Shown here one piece after another: positions 51,460-60,140 of a stretch of DNA of 64,000 nucleotides. The translations under genes were made by a program, and so were the position numbers. Positions within the stretch are counted from its first letter, which is position 1, and each line of letters opens with the position of its first letter. The stretch comes from Lacticaseibacillus porcinae (GTDB lineage: Bacteria > Bacillota > Bacilli > Lactobacillales > Lactobacillaceae), in the NCBI RefSeq assembly GCF_003946305.1, contig NZ_RHNS01000004.1:1-64000 (forward strand), in the 5' to 3' direction. Below the pieces are notes generated by a model, which did not search any database, was not told the origin of the DNA, and was given only the letters and a program-made list of their open reading frames with translations.

Positions 51460-54400
51460 CACGCTTTCTTTGACATCACAGCATTCATTAACGTTGTTGG
51501 GGTGATTTGCTTCAAATCTTCAACTTCTGGGTGTTCCCCTAACCACAAACGTTGTTGATTGCCAACTGTTTCAGCACAAGTCCGCGCCCAACGACCATTA
51601 CCTTGTTGCGACGACGGTAAGTTCGCATAGGTTTGCGCCACCATTTGTTTCAGCAACTCATGATCGTACTGCCAATCAGGCGATAAGATATTGTCAACGA
51701 TAGTCGCCACTTCGTCAGCTGTATAAGCCGCAAAGTTCAAGGTGATCGGGATCCGTGATTGCAAACCTTCATTCGCATTTAGAAATTGTGCCATCGGTTT
51801 TGTATACCCAGCAAAAATCGCAATAAATTCAGTCCGGCGGTTTTCCAAAGTCGTTACCAAGGTTTGGATCGCTTCATTGCCAAAGTCTCTTGGATCATCA
51901 GCATGCCACAATTGGTAAGCCTCATCTAAGAAAAATACCCCACCCATTGCATTCTCAAGGGCTTGTGAGGTTTTCGATTCGGTTTCACCAATATATCGAC
52001 CGACTAAATCAGGACGCGACACTTCTGATACGGTTTGTTTAGGCAAAATATCAAGTTGATAAAACAGCTTGGCGATCAAACGTGCCACTGTCGTCTTCCC
52101 AGTACCTGGAGGCCCAGCAAAAATCATATGATAAGCGGGACGTTTGGCTTCACCTAATTGACCAGCCAAACGTTTATCAACGGCGACGCGATCAACTAAT
52201 TGATGAACATAAGTTTTCACTTCTGCCAACCCCACCATGTGATCCAATTCTTGCAAGGTTGCTTTCACACCTGCTGCCTTATCTGCTTCACCGGTCGTCA
52301 TTAATGCGGTGAGTTCCTCCATGCGGATCTCAGTCGGATTTTCTGCATCGACGTGTTGACTGAGCCAAACTTTATGCTGTTTGATCAACTCATCAACAAA
52401 ATTTCTCGCCCAACGGCCATTGCCTTGATCTGCTTTGGCCAAATTCCGATATTGATCCGCAGCGACTTTGGCTAATGTTGCTTCGTCAAATTGCCAATCA
52501 CGTTTCATTGAGGCGACAACAATGGCACCGACTTCTTCTGGGGTATAAGCTTCAAAGTCTAAGGTGATCGGAATTCGTGAAGCTAAACCTGGATTTGCTT
52601 GTAGAAACTCCGTCATCTTATCCGTATAGCCAGCGAAAATCGCGACAAAATGGTCTCGTTCGTTATCTAAGACTGGCAACATGGTTTCAATTGCTTGGTG
52701 ACCGAAATCATTCTCATACCCAGCACTTAATTGATAGGCTTCGTCAACAAATAAAACGCCGCCTAACGCTTGTTTCAATACTTTAGTGGTGTTTGCTTCA
52801 GTATGACCAATATATGAACCTACCAACTCTGAACGGTTCGTTTCTAAAACCGTGGCTTTAGGTAAAATTCCTAAATTATAAAACAACTTTGCAATGATCC
52901 GCGCAACGGTTGTTTTACCAGTACCTGGAGGCCCAGCGAAAACCATATGATACGTCGGATGGCTGGTGGCAATATCACCTGCCAAACGCTTTTCAGCATT
53001 GATTTGATCGATCAAATCACGAACGTACTTTTTCACACTGGTTAAACCGATCATATGATCTAGCTCAGCGAGGAGTTTTTCAACATTTTCAGCTTTAGAT
53101 TTCACATCCCCGCCTGCCAACGTATTGAGATCGTCAGGGATGATCAAGTTAATTTCTTCGGCGCCAGTGCTGATGACTCGCGTTGCCGCAATTTTTTCAA
53201 GTTCTTCATTGAAATTGCGGACCCAGCGACCATTGCTGTGTTCTGTGCTTTGTTCATATGCACGATTGACTGTCGACCGATATGCTTCTTCGTCAACTTC
53301 AAAATCATGATCATGAAGGATCGCCAATCCCATATCAGCAATTTGATCAGAGGTGTAATCAGCAAAATCCAAGGTATTGGGGATACGAGACCGCAGCCCA
53401 GGATTCATGTCCAAGAAATCTTGCATTTGTTTGGTATAGCCGGCAAAAATAATCATCATGGAATCTCGATGATCTTCCATATATTTCAAAATGGTATCGA
53501 CAGCTTCTTGACCAGTATCTTGATTATCGTCTTTATAAAGGGTGTAGGCTTCATCAATAAACAACACCCCGCCGTCAGCAGATTCCAATATTTTCAAGGT
53601 TTGTTTGGCGGTTTTGCCGATATACTCTGAGACCAGATCTTGACGGGCGACTTCAACATACTTGTCACTAGGCAAAACGCCTTCTTCAAACATGATCTTC
53701 CCAACTAATCGCGCCACTGTCGTTTTGCCAGTACCTGGATTACCGAGGTAAACCGAATGCAAGGCTTGGCCTAACGGGGCTAGGCCTTTGGCGCGACGCT
53801 TTTGATCATATTGTTGAAACTTGATCATGGCCGACACTTGTTCTTTGACTTTATCTAATCCGGTGAGTGCTTGTAATTGTGCTAAAGCAGAAAGCGAGTC
53901 AGATGTTTCAGCTTCCTCAGCGTCTGTTGTTGCTTGTGCAACATCCCCTGACGCTTCAGACTGTTCCGCTGATTGTTCGCCTGCTTCTCCAGCAGTGGCT
54001 GCTTCTTCAGTTTCTGATTGTTGATACTGAACGGCATTAGGGACGTCAACTGTTGATTGCTGATCCATATCAACGCTTAATTCTTGATCAGTGACGCCAC
54101 TTAATGATTGCACCTGTAATAAACCGTGGTGGACAATAATATCACAGATATCCTCTGGTAACTTCACTAAATCTAGCGTCTGGATCTTCAGTTGACTGCC
54201 TGAATAAATCACAAAAGGCCAATTCCACAGTGGCTGATCAAGATACAACGTGTCAGCAGTCCCAACACTTTGATCTTCCAAATGAATCCGTAACGTTAAT
54301 TGGCTTTGCTTGATTGTCACCTGCGTGTGATCATCGCCGCGAAAGCCCATGACGATACAAGCTTCAAACGTAACTGTGCAATGATCACACGTAATGCTGA

Positions 54401-54812
54401 GCTGCTGATCCTCATCTTTACCATGAATATTACTCCGCAGTTCACAACTGATGAATGACACTGTTGACCGTTTTAACCAGACAGCAGGATATTGTGCGTC
54501 ATCTGCCATCACGGTCACACAGTTTTCAACAGTCACTGTGACTTGTTTGAGAATCGCAAGCCCAACCGTATCCGCCGGTGCGATCAAAGTGAATTGTGAC
54601 AACTGACTATTCACTTCAACATCGATGCGACCACGAATCGTGACTTGATCTGCGCCAGCACCGATCAACCGTTGGGCTTTTAGCGTTTTGGCTTTAGGTA
54701 ATTCATACTCCCCAGCTTCAACCTGAATGGTATCAGCGCTAGTCGCTTGGTCTAAGGCTTCAGATAAGGCGTACTTACCAAAGCCTGCGCCAACAATATA
54801 TGTTTGTCCCAT
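51459..54812 (-). CDS. Beta-helix protein with three CbbX/SpoVK-type AAA+ domains
   Basis: In this 1117-residue protein residues ~1-260 are a right-handed beta-helix-like region (TIQVEAGEYELPKAKTLKA, LIGAGADQVTIRGRIDV). Residues ~262-305 are an acidic, Ala/Glu/Gln-rich linker. Three AAA+ modules follow. Walker A is GNPGTGKTT (~357), GPPGTGKTT (~627) and GPPGTGKTT (~900). Walker B is VLFIDEAY (~416), VLFVDEAY (~686) and VFFLDEAY (~959). Each module ends with a GRWxR element (NGRWVRN, GNGRWARN, GNGRWART) and has IFAGYT..M..FL. All look active. The shape suggests a remodelling machine whose beta-helix binds a partner. Confidence 0.92.
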   Translation of the reverse strand: MGQTYIVGAGFGKYALSEALDQATSADTIQVEAGEYELPKAKTLKAQRLIGAGADQVTIRGRIDVEVNSQLSQFTLIAPADTVGLAILKQVTVTVENCVTVMADDAQYPAVWLKRSTVSFISCELRSNIHGKDEDQQLSITCDHCTVTFEACIVMGFRGDDHTQVTIKQSQLTLRIHLEDQSVGTADTLYLDQPLWNWPFVIYSGSQLKIQTLDLVKLPEDICDIIVHHGLLQVQSLSGVTDQELSVDMDQQSTVDVPNAVQYQQSETEEAATAGEAGEQSAEQSEASGDVAQATTDAEEAETSDSLSALAQLQALTGLDKVKEQVSAMIKFQQYDQKRRAKGLAPLGQALHSVYLGNPGTGKTTVARLVGKIMFEEGVLPSDKYVEVARQDLVSEYIGKTAKQTLKILESADGGVLFIDEAYTLYKDDNQDTGQEAVDTILKYMEDHRDSMMIIFAGYTKQMQDFLDMNPGLRSRIPNTLDFADYTSDQIADMGLAILHDHDFEVDEEAYRSTVNRAYEQSTEHSNGRWVRNFNEELEKIAATRVISTGAEEINLIIPDDLNTLAGGDVKSKAENVEKLLAELDHMIGLTSVKKYVRDLIDQINAEKRLAGDIATSHPTYHMVFAGPPGTGKTTVARIIAKLFYNLGILPKATVLETNRSELVGSYIGHTEANTTKVLKQALGGVLFVDEAYQLSAGYENDFGHQAIETMLPVLDNERDHFVAIFAGYTDKMTEFLQANPGLASRIPITLDFEAYTPEEVGAIVVASMKRDWQFDEATLAKVAADQYRNLAKADQGNGRWARNFVDELIKQHKVWLSQHVDAENPTEIRMEELTALMTTGEADKAAGVKATLQELDHMVGLAEVKTYVHQLVDRVAVDKRLAGQLGEAKRPAYHMIFAGPPGTGKTTVARLIAKLFYQLDILPKQTVSEVSRPDLVGRYIGETESKTSQALENAMGGVFFLDEAYQLWHADDPRDFGNEAIQTLVTTLENRRTEFIAIFAGYTKPMAQFLNANEGLQSRIPITLNFAAYTADEVATIVDNILSPDWQYDHELLKQMVAQTYANLPSSQQGNGRWARTCAETVGNQQRLWLGEHPEVEDLKQITPTTLMNAVMSKKA

Positions 54813-55609
54813 TAGGCGCCTTCTTTCTCATGTTCTTCAACGGCATTGGCAATGGTTACTGTAGACTGGGTATCTTTGGTGTAAGTGATGCGATGGTCAG
54901 GTGAACAATTACTTGAGGTGAATTCACACAACCCGTGTTCGACTTTCAGGCGTAAGGTAGCTTGGGCGATTCGGACATCATCTAGTTTCAGTTGACTGCC
55001 AGAGGTCACTTTGAAATTAACGTATTGAAAATTGTCAAAAATAATCGCATTACCGTTCATGAGCGATTGGTCTTTCAACGAAAGGTACTGACTCACACGA
55101 CTACGGCTCACTTTGACTTGCGCTTGTTGTTTGATCGCGATGCCGACGATCTCGCAATTTTTCAAATCGGCGACCGCCTTTTTGTTGACCAACAAGAAAT
55201 TGCCACCAATTCCTTGCGCTCGCGCTTTCACCGTGCATTGACTAAACTGCCCCAACGCTTGATCACTTAAGAAAACGGCGACTTTTTCTTTGTTCCCCAT
55301 AAACACACAGTTTTCGGCAATGACTTTAGCGCCGTGTTCAATACTTAAGCTGCAACCATCAACATCCAAAGTCAGATTCTTTAACGTGACAGTCGTTCCA
55401 GATCTTTTAAGGAACACTTCTGACTGTAAAATTGTTTCTTGTGGCGAGCTGCCAGTGCCAACGATGGTCAACCCACTACCATCAATTTTTTCGATCCCAC
55501 CATAATGACCTGGATCAAGTAATAACTGATCCCCGGTCGTTGCGAGCACGAGTGCTTCGTTAAGTGATTTTTTAAACAACCCAGTGCCAATATGATAAGT
55601 AGCTGTCAT
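54812..55609 (-). CDS. Beta-helix protein homologous to the AAA+ protein N-terminus
   Basis: This 265-residue protein begins MTATYHIGTGLFKKSLNEAL, aligning with MGQTYIVGAGFGKYALSEAL of the neighbour. Repeating strands such as LTIVGTGSSPQETILQSEV, LKNLTLDVDGCSLSIEHGA and CVFMGNKEKVAVF point to a right-handed parallel beta-helix. It has no signal peptide, so it is probably cytosolic and might pair with or dock onto the AAA+ protein. The ATG at 55609 is chosen by this alignment; GTG or ATG codons upstream are in frame. Its stop overlaps the AAA+ gene start. Confidence 0.85.
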   Translation of the reverse strand: MTATYHIGTGLFKKSLNEALVLATTGDQLLLDPGHYGGIEKIDGSGLTIVGTGSSPQETILQSEVFLKRSGTTVTLKNLTLDVDGCSLSIEHGAKVIAENCVFMGNKEKVAVFLSDQALGQFSQCTVKARAQGIGGNFLLVNKKAVADLKNCEIVGIAIKQQAQVKVSRSRVSQYLSLKDQSLMNGNAIIFDNFQYVNFKVTSGSQLKLDDVRIAQATLRLKVEHGLCEFTSSNCSPDHRITYTKDTQSTVTIANAVEEHEKEGA

Positions 55610-55618
55610 CGTCATCAC

Positions 55619-56278
55619 CTACTTTGCTTTCGTTTTCAAAACCAGGTAACCAATGGCGCCGATCACCAAGCTCATCGACCACTCGATCATAAAGGCCACA
55701 AATCTTGCCACCAACAACATGGCGGTAACTGCAATATTTCCCAAACCTGAAGTCAATTGATGGGTTGTGCCAAATAATACATAAGTCAACTTTGATGATC
55801 CCAGATTCAACTGATCAGACAATTCATCTAAGATCACCGATACAAATGGCCACAAGATCAAATTAAATAGCGCTAAAAATGAAGAATTAAGTCCGATACT
55901 CAATTGTCCAGTGCTGACCACATAACCTAAAATTGAAACGACGATTGCTTTGGTCCAAAAGGTTAGCGGTTTTTGCTTAAGCATATCCATTAACACCGCA
56001 TTTGAATTGGCATTTGGCAAAGGTTGCTGATCGTCTTGGGCCCCTACAATGAACTCTGTTGGTTGGCTAGTGGTTTGGGCATCAGTGGTCACCGCCTCAG
56101 CTTGATTCGTTTCTGGTGTCACCGGCGACGATGAGGTCTCTGAATGTGCGCCAAAGCTTGGTGACGCCTCAGCTTCAGGCTTTGATCCCGCTGGTTGTGT
56201 TTCAGAATTTTGTGCGGTTGGTGCTGGTGTCACTGGCGTTGCTTTTTTTTGCACCCCAAAATGTGGTTTTTCTGACAT
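55619..56278 (-). CDS. Membrane protein with Pro/Thr/Ser-rich N-terminus
   Basis: In this 219-residue protein about 80 low-complexity residues (PVTPAPTAQNSETQPAG and similar) precede three or four hydrophobic segments starting near LTFWTKAIVVSILGYVVSTG. Family not recognised. GGGAGG lies 9 nt before ATG 56278. Genes upstream and downstream are 20 and 9 nt away, so it belongs to the AAA+ operon and could anchor it to the membrane. Confidence 0.8.
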   Translation of the reverse strand: MSEKPHFGVQKKATPVTPAPTAQNSETQPAGSKPEAEASPSFGAHSETSSSPVTPETNQAEAVTTDAQTTSQPTEFIVGAQDDQQPLPNANSNAVLMDMLKQKPLTFWTKAIVVSILGYVVSTGQLSIGLNSSFLALFNLILWPFVSVILDELSDQLNLGSSKLTYVLFGTTHQLTSGLGNIAVTAMLLVARFVAFMIEWSMSLVIGAIGYLVLKTKAK

Positions 56279-56298
56279 CACATGATCCTCCCTTATCA

Positions 56299-57321
56299 TT
56301 AAAGCAATTGATTCAACCGATAGTGATACATCAGCTTGATGGCGCGGCGTTGTTCACCTAGTCGATGCGCAACTGCTGTGAAGCTATCCATCGCCCAATG
56401 ACCGCCTCTGACCCACGAAGGTGACCATTTACGCATCAATCTTAACGTTTCAAGATCTTCTGCTTTTTCGGCTTCGGTATAAGTCATTTCACCGATCGCT
56501 TCCAGTGACACTAACCCCATCACCCCATGTTCATGCGTCATCGTCGACCCATGATCGCCAGAATGTTCTTTAAAGCGCCGCGTGGGATTATTGGTGATCC
56601 CGACATACAACATGCCATCTTCTAGACGCAACACATAGCGGTAATACTGCTGCTTGCGCGTGGTATCAAAATCCAATGCAGATTCATTGGCCATTCCGAT
56701 TTGTGATTTACCGTCTGAATCTTTCAAGATAGTTTTTAAATAGAAAGGATACTTGCCAGCATTCGTCCCAGGTACCATCTTCAAATCACGATTCGTCAAT
56801 AGTTCTGGTTGTTTGCGGGCATCTGATTTCAACGCTTGGGCTAATCGCTGACGTTCCGCAGCCAACTGAATGACTAATTGTTGACAACGACGCGCGCTAT
56901 AAACCATATCAACGCCACCAGTTTTGGACCCATTAGTCGTGATGTGCAACACGAAAGGCCCACGTTCATTGTTTGCCTCAGGGTGTTCATTCAAATAACC
57001 CAGAAACCAAAATTCAGGAACGAAATAATGGAGATCTTGCAAGCTTGCCTCACGTGACGCCAGACGTCCTGCTTTGATCGCACGACGTTGTTGCCAACGA
57101 CGCCATAAATAATAGGCAACAATAGCGGCAATCAAATATGGGTATTTGGAAATGATCGGACCTTGATACTGCCAAGGGCGATGCCAAAACCATTTAACTG
57201 CAAAATAGCCAACCAAAGCCCAAGGGATGAACGGATGATTCAAAAAGGTACTTGCTAACAGCCACAACAAATACAAGCCGACGATCACGATGCCTGACTT
57301 GATCAACAATTCGGTCATCAT
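56299..57321 (-). CDS. Membrane protein with C-terminal GIY-YIG domain
   Basis: In this 340-residue protein two or three hydrophobic segments (KSGIVIVGLYLLWLLAS, FIPWALVGYFAVKWFW and one more) are followed by a long charged middle. A GIY-YIG-like unit follows from about residue 227: YYRYVLRLEDGMLYVGITNN with PTRRFKEH (Arg) and a downstream Glu-rich helix TEAEKAEDLETL. The nuclease residues seem kept, though their spacing needs checking. ATG 57321 follows GGAGG; the longer frame from 57414 would overlap the upstream terminator. It is the first structural gene of the AAA+ cluster. Confidence 0.82.
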   Translation of the reverse strand: MMTELLIKSGIVIVGLYLLWLLASTFLNHPFIPWALVGYFAVKWFWHRPWQYQGPIISKYPYLIAAIVAYYLWRRWQQRRAIKAGRLASREASLQDLHYFVPEFWFLGYLNEHPEANNERGPFVLHITTNGSKTGGVDMVYSARRCQQLVIQLAAERQRLAQALKSDARKQPELLTNRDLKMVPGTNAGKYPFYLKTILKDSDGKSQIGMANESALDFDTTRKQQYYRYVLRLEDGMLYVGITNNPTRRFKEHSGDHGSTMTHEHGVMGLVSLEAIGEMTYTEAEKAEDLETLRLMRKWSPSWVRGGHWAMDSFTAVAHRLGEQRRAIKLMYHYRLNQLL

Positions 57322-57372
57322 ACGTTTTGCCTCCAAATATCTAGGATTTTGAGGCCATTGTATCGAATCGAA

Positions 57373-57391
57373 ATGACACAATATGTCGTTA
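57373..57391. promoter_or_regulatory. Candidate operator before the AAA+ cluster
   Basis: TGACACAATATGTCG holds a GACA/TGTC inverted repeat in the ~70-bp gap between the terminator and the GIY-YIG gene start. A -10-like TACAAT lies next to it on the minus strand. It could bind a WYL regulator; this is inference. Confidence 0.3.
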
Positions 57392-57396
57392 CAAAC

Positions 57397-57437
57397 AAAA
57401 AAAGCATTCAACATTCGTAAAATGTTTGCGTGCTTTT
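57397..57437. terminator. Terminator after upstream WYL gene
   Basis: AAAAAGCA..AACATT/AATGTT..TGCTTTTT hairpin usable on both strands, between the WYL gene and the GIY-YIG gene. Confidence 0.7.
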
Positions 57438-57509
57438 TGGTCTGTCATTGTCGACTTACGATTTCTCAGCTGTCGTTGCGCCTTCATGATTGCTTTGGGG
57501 GTTGTTCGC

Positions 57510-57596
57510 ATGAAAAAAGTTGCCGTTGCCGACAACTTGACGTTATTGATAGCGATCGAGTGCTGCTTGATGTTTTTGTTTGATCAATGCCACTAA
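57510..57596 (+). CDS. Possible small hydrophobic peptide (holin-like toxin relic)
   Basis: This 28-codon ORF follows a strong site (TTTGGGGG, 7 nt before ATG). The peptide MKKVAVADNLTLLIAIECCL then MFLFDQCH resembles the start of lactobacillar holin-like type I toxins (VADTLxLMIxFG-type). The expected FG motif and C-terminal charged end are missing, and the 3' half overlaps the WYL gene on the other strand. It could be a relic or chance. Confidence 0.3.
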   Translation: MKKVAVADNLTLLIAIECCLMFLFDQCH

Positions 57597-58514
57597 TGAC
57601 GGTGGCTCTAGGACTTTCACCCCTGGGCCTTGACCCATCAACCAAATTGCTGCCCCTGATAAATAAGCATAGGCTTGGATCACAACGGTACCGTCAGGAT
57701 TGTGGCGAATAATCTTGGATTGAGGAAATTTGTCTAACGCAGTTGGGGGATATTCACTATATTCAAAAGTAAACGACCCAAATTCACCAAAGCTCAACAG
57801 ATAAGTCCGGTGGCGATGATCTTGCAACGAAAAGCGTTGGGCACAGTCAAAATTTACCCCAGGTTCGCGACCTAATATGCTTTGGATCCGATCGACCCGA
57901 TACAACCAAAAGTCTTCTGCTTCAGGCACATACATCGCCGCATACCAATAATGTTCTTCAAAAAACACTGCGACCGGTTGCGCTTGTTTGATGGTTTTAA
58001 GCAGATCACGTTGAGGCACCTGAACCACGTGATCAGTCGCCGGACTAACTGTTGACGCACGGTAATCAAAGGTCAACAACTGTGATTGGGCGATAGCGGC
58101 TTCAATTTGTTGCAATGATGACAACAAAGGTTTGGCTTCAGTCATCGGTAAATAATCTACTCGTGCCAAATGTAACTGTTTTTGCGCCGCTTCAAAGTCT
58201 TCGACACCAAGTTGCGCCAGCAACCAATTGACACAATCATTCAACTCCACAGACGCTAAGCCGCGACTGCCTAGCAAAATATGGGCAATCGCCACCACCA
58301 TGTCTCGGCGATCGCCACTCATCGTCGTCAGCTTCCAAACCCCGTTTTGTTCTTTGATTTCAAAACGTTCACCAAGGGCATCTTTGATCACCATCAAATC
58401 ACGTTGAAAAGTCCGTTTGCTAATGTCGTATTCGATACATACTGATTCGGTGTCAAGGGCTTCGCCATTGACCAATGCCGCCATCAGTTTGGTCACGCGT
58501 GCGTTACTGTTCAT
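57543..58514 (-). CDS. WYL-domain transcriptional regulator (upstream)
   Basis: This 323-residue protein has an N-terminal DeoR-like winged helix (RVTKLMAALVNGEAL, CIEYDISKRTFQRDLMVIK). A WYL domain follows (LQQIEAAIAQSQLLTFDYRA, then YWYAAMYVPEAEDFWLYRVDR), and a C-terminal extension has VVIQAYAYLSGAAIWLMGQG. It is homologous to the regulator at 50476-51459. ATG 58514 follows GGGGGTGAGG. It precedes the GIY-YIG/AAA+ genes on the same strand but is cut off by the terminator at 57397-57437, so it may regulate a separate promoter there. Confidence 0.88.
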   Translation of the reverse strand: MNSNARVTKLMAALVNGEALDTESVCIEYDISKRTFQRDLMVIKDALGERFEIKEQNGVWKLTTMSGDRRDMVVAIAHILLGSRGLASVELNDCVNWLLAQLGVEDFEAAQKQLHLARVDYLPMTEAKPLLSSLQQIEAAIAQSQLLTFDYRASTVSPATDHVVQVPQRDLLKTIKQAQPVAVFFEEHYWYAAMYVPEAEDFWLYRVDRIQSILGREPGVNFDCAQRFSLQDHRHRTYLLSFGEFGSFTFEYSEYPPTALDKFPQSKIIRHNPDGTVVIQAYAYLSGAAIWLMGQGPGVKVLEPPSLVALIKQKHQAALDRYQ

Positions 58515-58558
58515 GAACCTCACCCCCTTTTGATAGTAATTTTAATCAATGCCTAAAC

Positions 58559-58592
58559 AAAAAGCCAGACCACAATTGATCTGACTTTTCAT
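58559..58592 (-). terminator. Terminator after purine permease
   Basis: On the minus strand AAAAGTCAGA / TCTGGCTTTTT hairpin with a U-run downstream of the stop at 58602. Confidence 0.75.
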
Positions 58593-58601
58593 CGGTAAGG
58601 A

Positions 58602-59915
58602 TCACCCAACATTTAAAATGTACATAAACCCGATAAACACGAAGAACAACCCATACATGATCGGACTGACTTCCTTACCGCGCTTAGCGGCGATCATGGT
58701 CAACGGATACATGATGAAGCCTAACGCGATCCCATCAGAGATACTGTAAGTCAGTGGCATCCCTAACACGATCAAGAAACTTGGAATGGCGATGGCCAAG
58801 TCGTCCCACTTGATATTACGCAAGTTGGCAGCCATCAATACCCCGACAATGATTAAAGCAGGTGCCGTCACTTGAGTGGTGACCACTGCCAACAATGGGG
58901 AGAAGAACAACCCAAGCAAGAAGAACACACCAGTCGTCACGGCAGTTAACCCTGAACGGCCGCCAACTGCGATCCCAGCACTAGATTCAACGAAAGCACC
59001 GACTGGAGAAGTCCCCAATAACGACCCAGCAAGCATCGCCGTAGAATCTGATGCTAATGCTTTGCCGACTCGCGGCATTTTGTTGTCTTTCATGAAGCCT
59101 GCTTGCGTGGCCAAACCGACTAAAGTGCCGGCAGTATCAAAGAAAGTCACTAACAAGAAGGTTAAGACAACCACCCACATTTGCACGGAGTTGATATCGC
59201 CGATATGTTTTAAGGCCACTAAGAACGTTGGCTTCAAAGACGGTGCTGCAGACACAATAGCACTAGGCGCATGGATCAACCCAGTGATCAACCCTAAGAT
59301 CGTGGTCAACACCATCCCAATGAAAATGCCACCAGGGACGCGGCGTACCATTAAAATCGCAGTCACTACTAAACCAAAAATCGTCAACCACGTGGTCCCC
59401 ACAGAAAATGAACCTAAGCCGACTAACGTAGATTTGTTAGCGACGATCAACCCGCCATCTTGCAACCCAAGAAAGGCGATGAACAACCCGATCCCACCGG
59501 AAATCGCATATTTCAAATCTGACGGGATCGCATCGATGATCATTTCCCGCAATTTGAAAATGGTGATCACAATAAAGATCAAACTGGCAACAAACACACC
59601 TGCTAAAGCAGTTTGCCAAGGAATTTTCATCCCGATACAAACGGAATAAGCGAAGAAAGCGTTGATGCCTAACGCAGGTGCCGTGGCGATCGGATACTTG
59701 GCTAAGATCCCCATCAACATGCACCCTAATGCTGAGGCTAAGGCAGTCGCGGTAAACACTGCCCCTTTATCCATCCCAGAAGCCCCCAGTACGGATGGAT
59801 TAACGAATAAAATATAGGCCATGGAAATAAACGTGGTGAACCCTGCCAATAATTCGCGGCGAACGGTCGTGTTTAATTCCTCAATTTGGAAATAGGCCAG
59901 TAACTTCTTTTGCAT
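58602..59915 (-). CDS. NCS2-family purine permease (AzgA/PbuG-like)
   Basis: This 437-residue protein has 12-14 hydrophobic segments. AzgA-like features are TTFISMAYILFVNPSVLG, ATALASALGCMLMGILAKYP, APALGINAFFAYSVCIGM, and TTFFDTAGTLVGLATQAG. It imports hypoxanthine, guanine or adenine with protons; the exact base is unknown. A PurBox matching the lactococcal consensus lies ~130 bp upstream, so PurR control is likely. GGAGG precedes ATG. Confidence 0.9.
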   Translation of the reverse strand: MQKKLLAYFQIEELNTTVRRELLAGFTTFISMAYILFVNPSVLGASGMDKGAVFTATALASALGCMLMGILAKYPIATAPALGINAFFAYSVCIGMKIPWQTALAGVFVASLIFIVITIFKLREMIIDAIPSDLKYAISGGIGLFIAFLGLQDGGLIVANKSTLVGLGSFSVGTTWLTIFGLVVTAILMVRRVPGGIFIGMVLTTILGLITGLIHAPSAIVSAAPSLKPTFLVALKHIGDINSVQMWVVVLTFLLVTFFDTAGTLVGLATQAGFMKDNKMPRVGKALASDSTAMLAGSLLGTSPVGAFVESSAGIAVGGRSGLTAVTTGVFFLLGLFFSPLLAVVTTQVTAPALIIVGVLMAANLRNIKWDDLAIAIPSFLIVLGMPLTYSISDGIALGFIMYPLTMIAAKRGKEVSPIMYGLFFVFIGFMYILNVG

Positions 59916-60004
59916 GAACTATGCCTCCAGATTCTCAGCGCTCATAACCCCGAACGCTGGCAGAAAAAAACGAACTTTGTTTCTGAAACAACGGCTATAA
60001 TCAT

Positions 60005-60061
60005 ACATTAATTAACAAAAATGGTAAAGGGTAAATCTATCACCATTAAAATCCGAACATT
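60005..60061 (-). promoter_or_regulatory. Promoter and PurBox of purine permease
   Basis: AAATCCGAACATT (60049-60061, plus strand) matches AWWWCCGAACWWT at all positions. On the minus strand a TTTACC-17-TATGAT promoter lies between this box and the gene. PurR is encoded in this window at 8627-9475. Confidence 0.65.
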
Positions 60062-60107
60062 ATTGTTGGAAAAACCTAACGGCTTGTTTTCAGAAATATA
60101 AAGGCAG

Positions 60108-60140
60108 AAAAAAAGCGTCAGTCTTACAGACCAACGCTTT
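60108..60140 (-). terminator. Terminator after MFS gene
   Basis: On the minus strand AAGCGT-GTC/GAC-ACGCTT is followed by a U-run; it overlaps the last codon of the MFS gene. Confidence 0.75.

Noticed and set aside
58876-59649. 257-codon frame opposite the purine permease
   Set aside because: This is a shadow of the real gene; the composition (Pro/Lys/Thr rich) comes from the complementary hydrophobic codons.
59916-60100. Purine riboswitch before the permease
   Set aside because: The characteristic TATAATC, CTACC and paired loops were not found; a PurBox is present instead.
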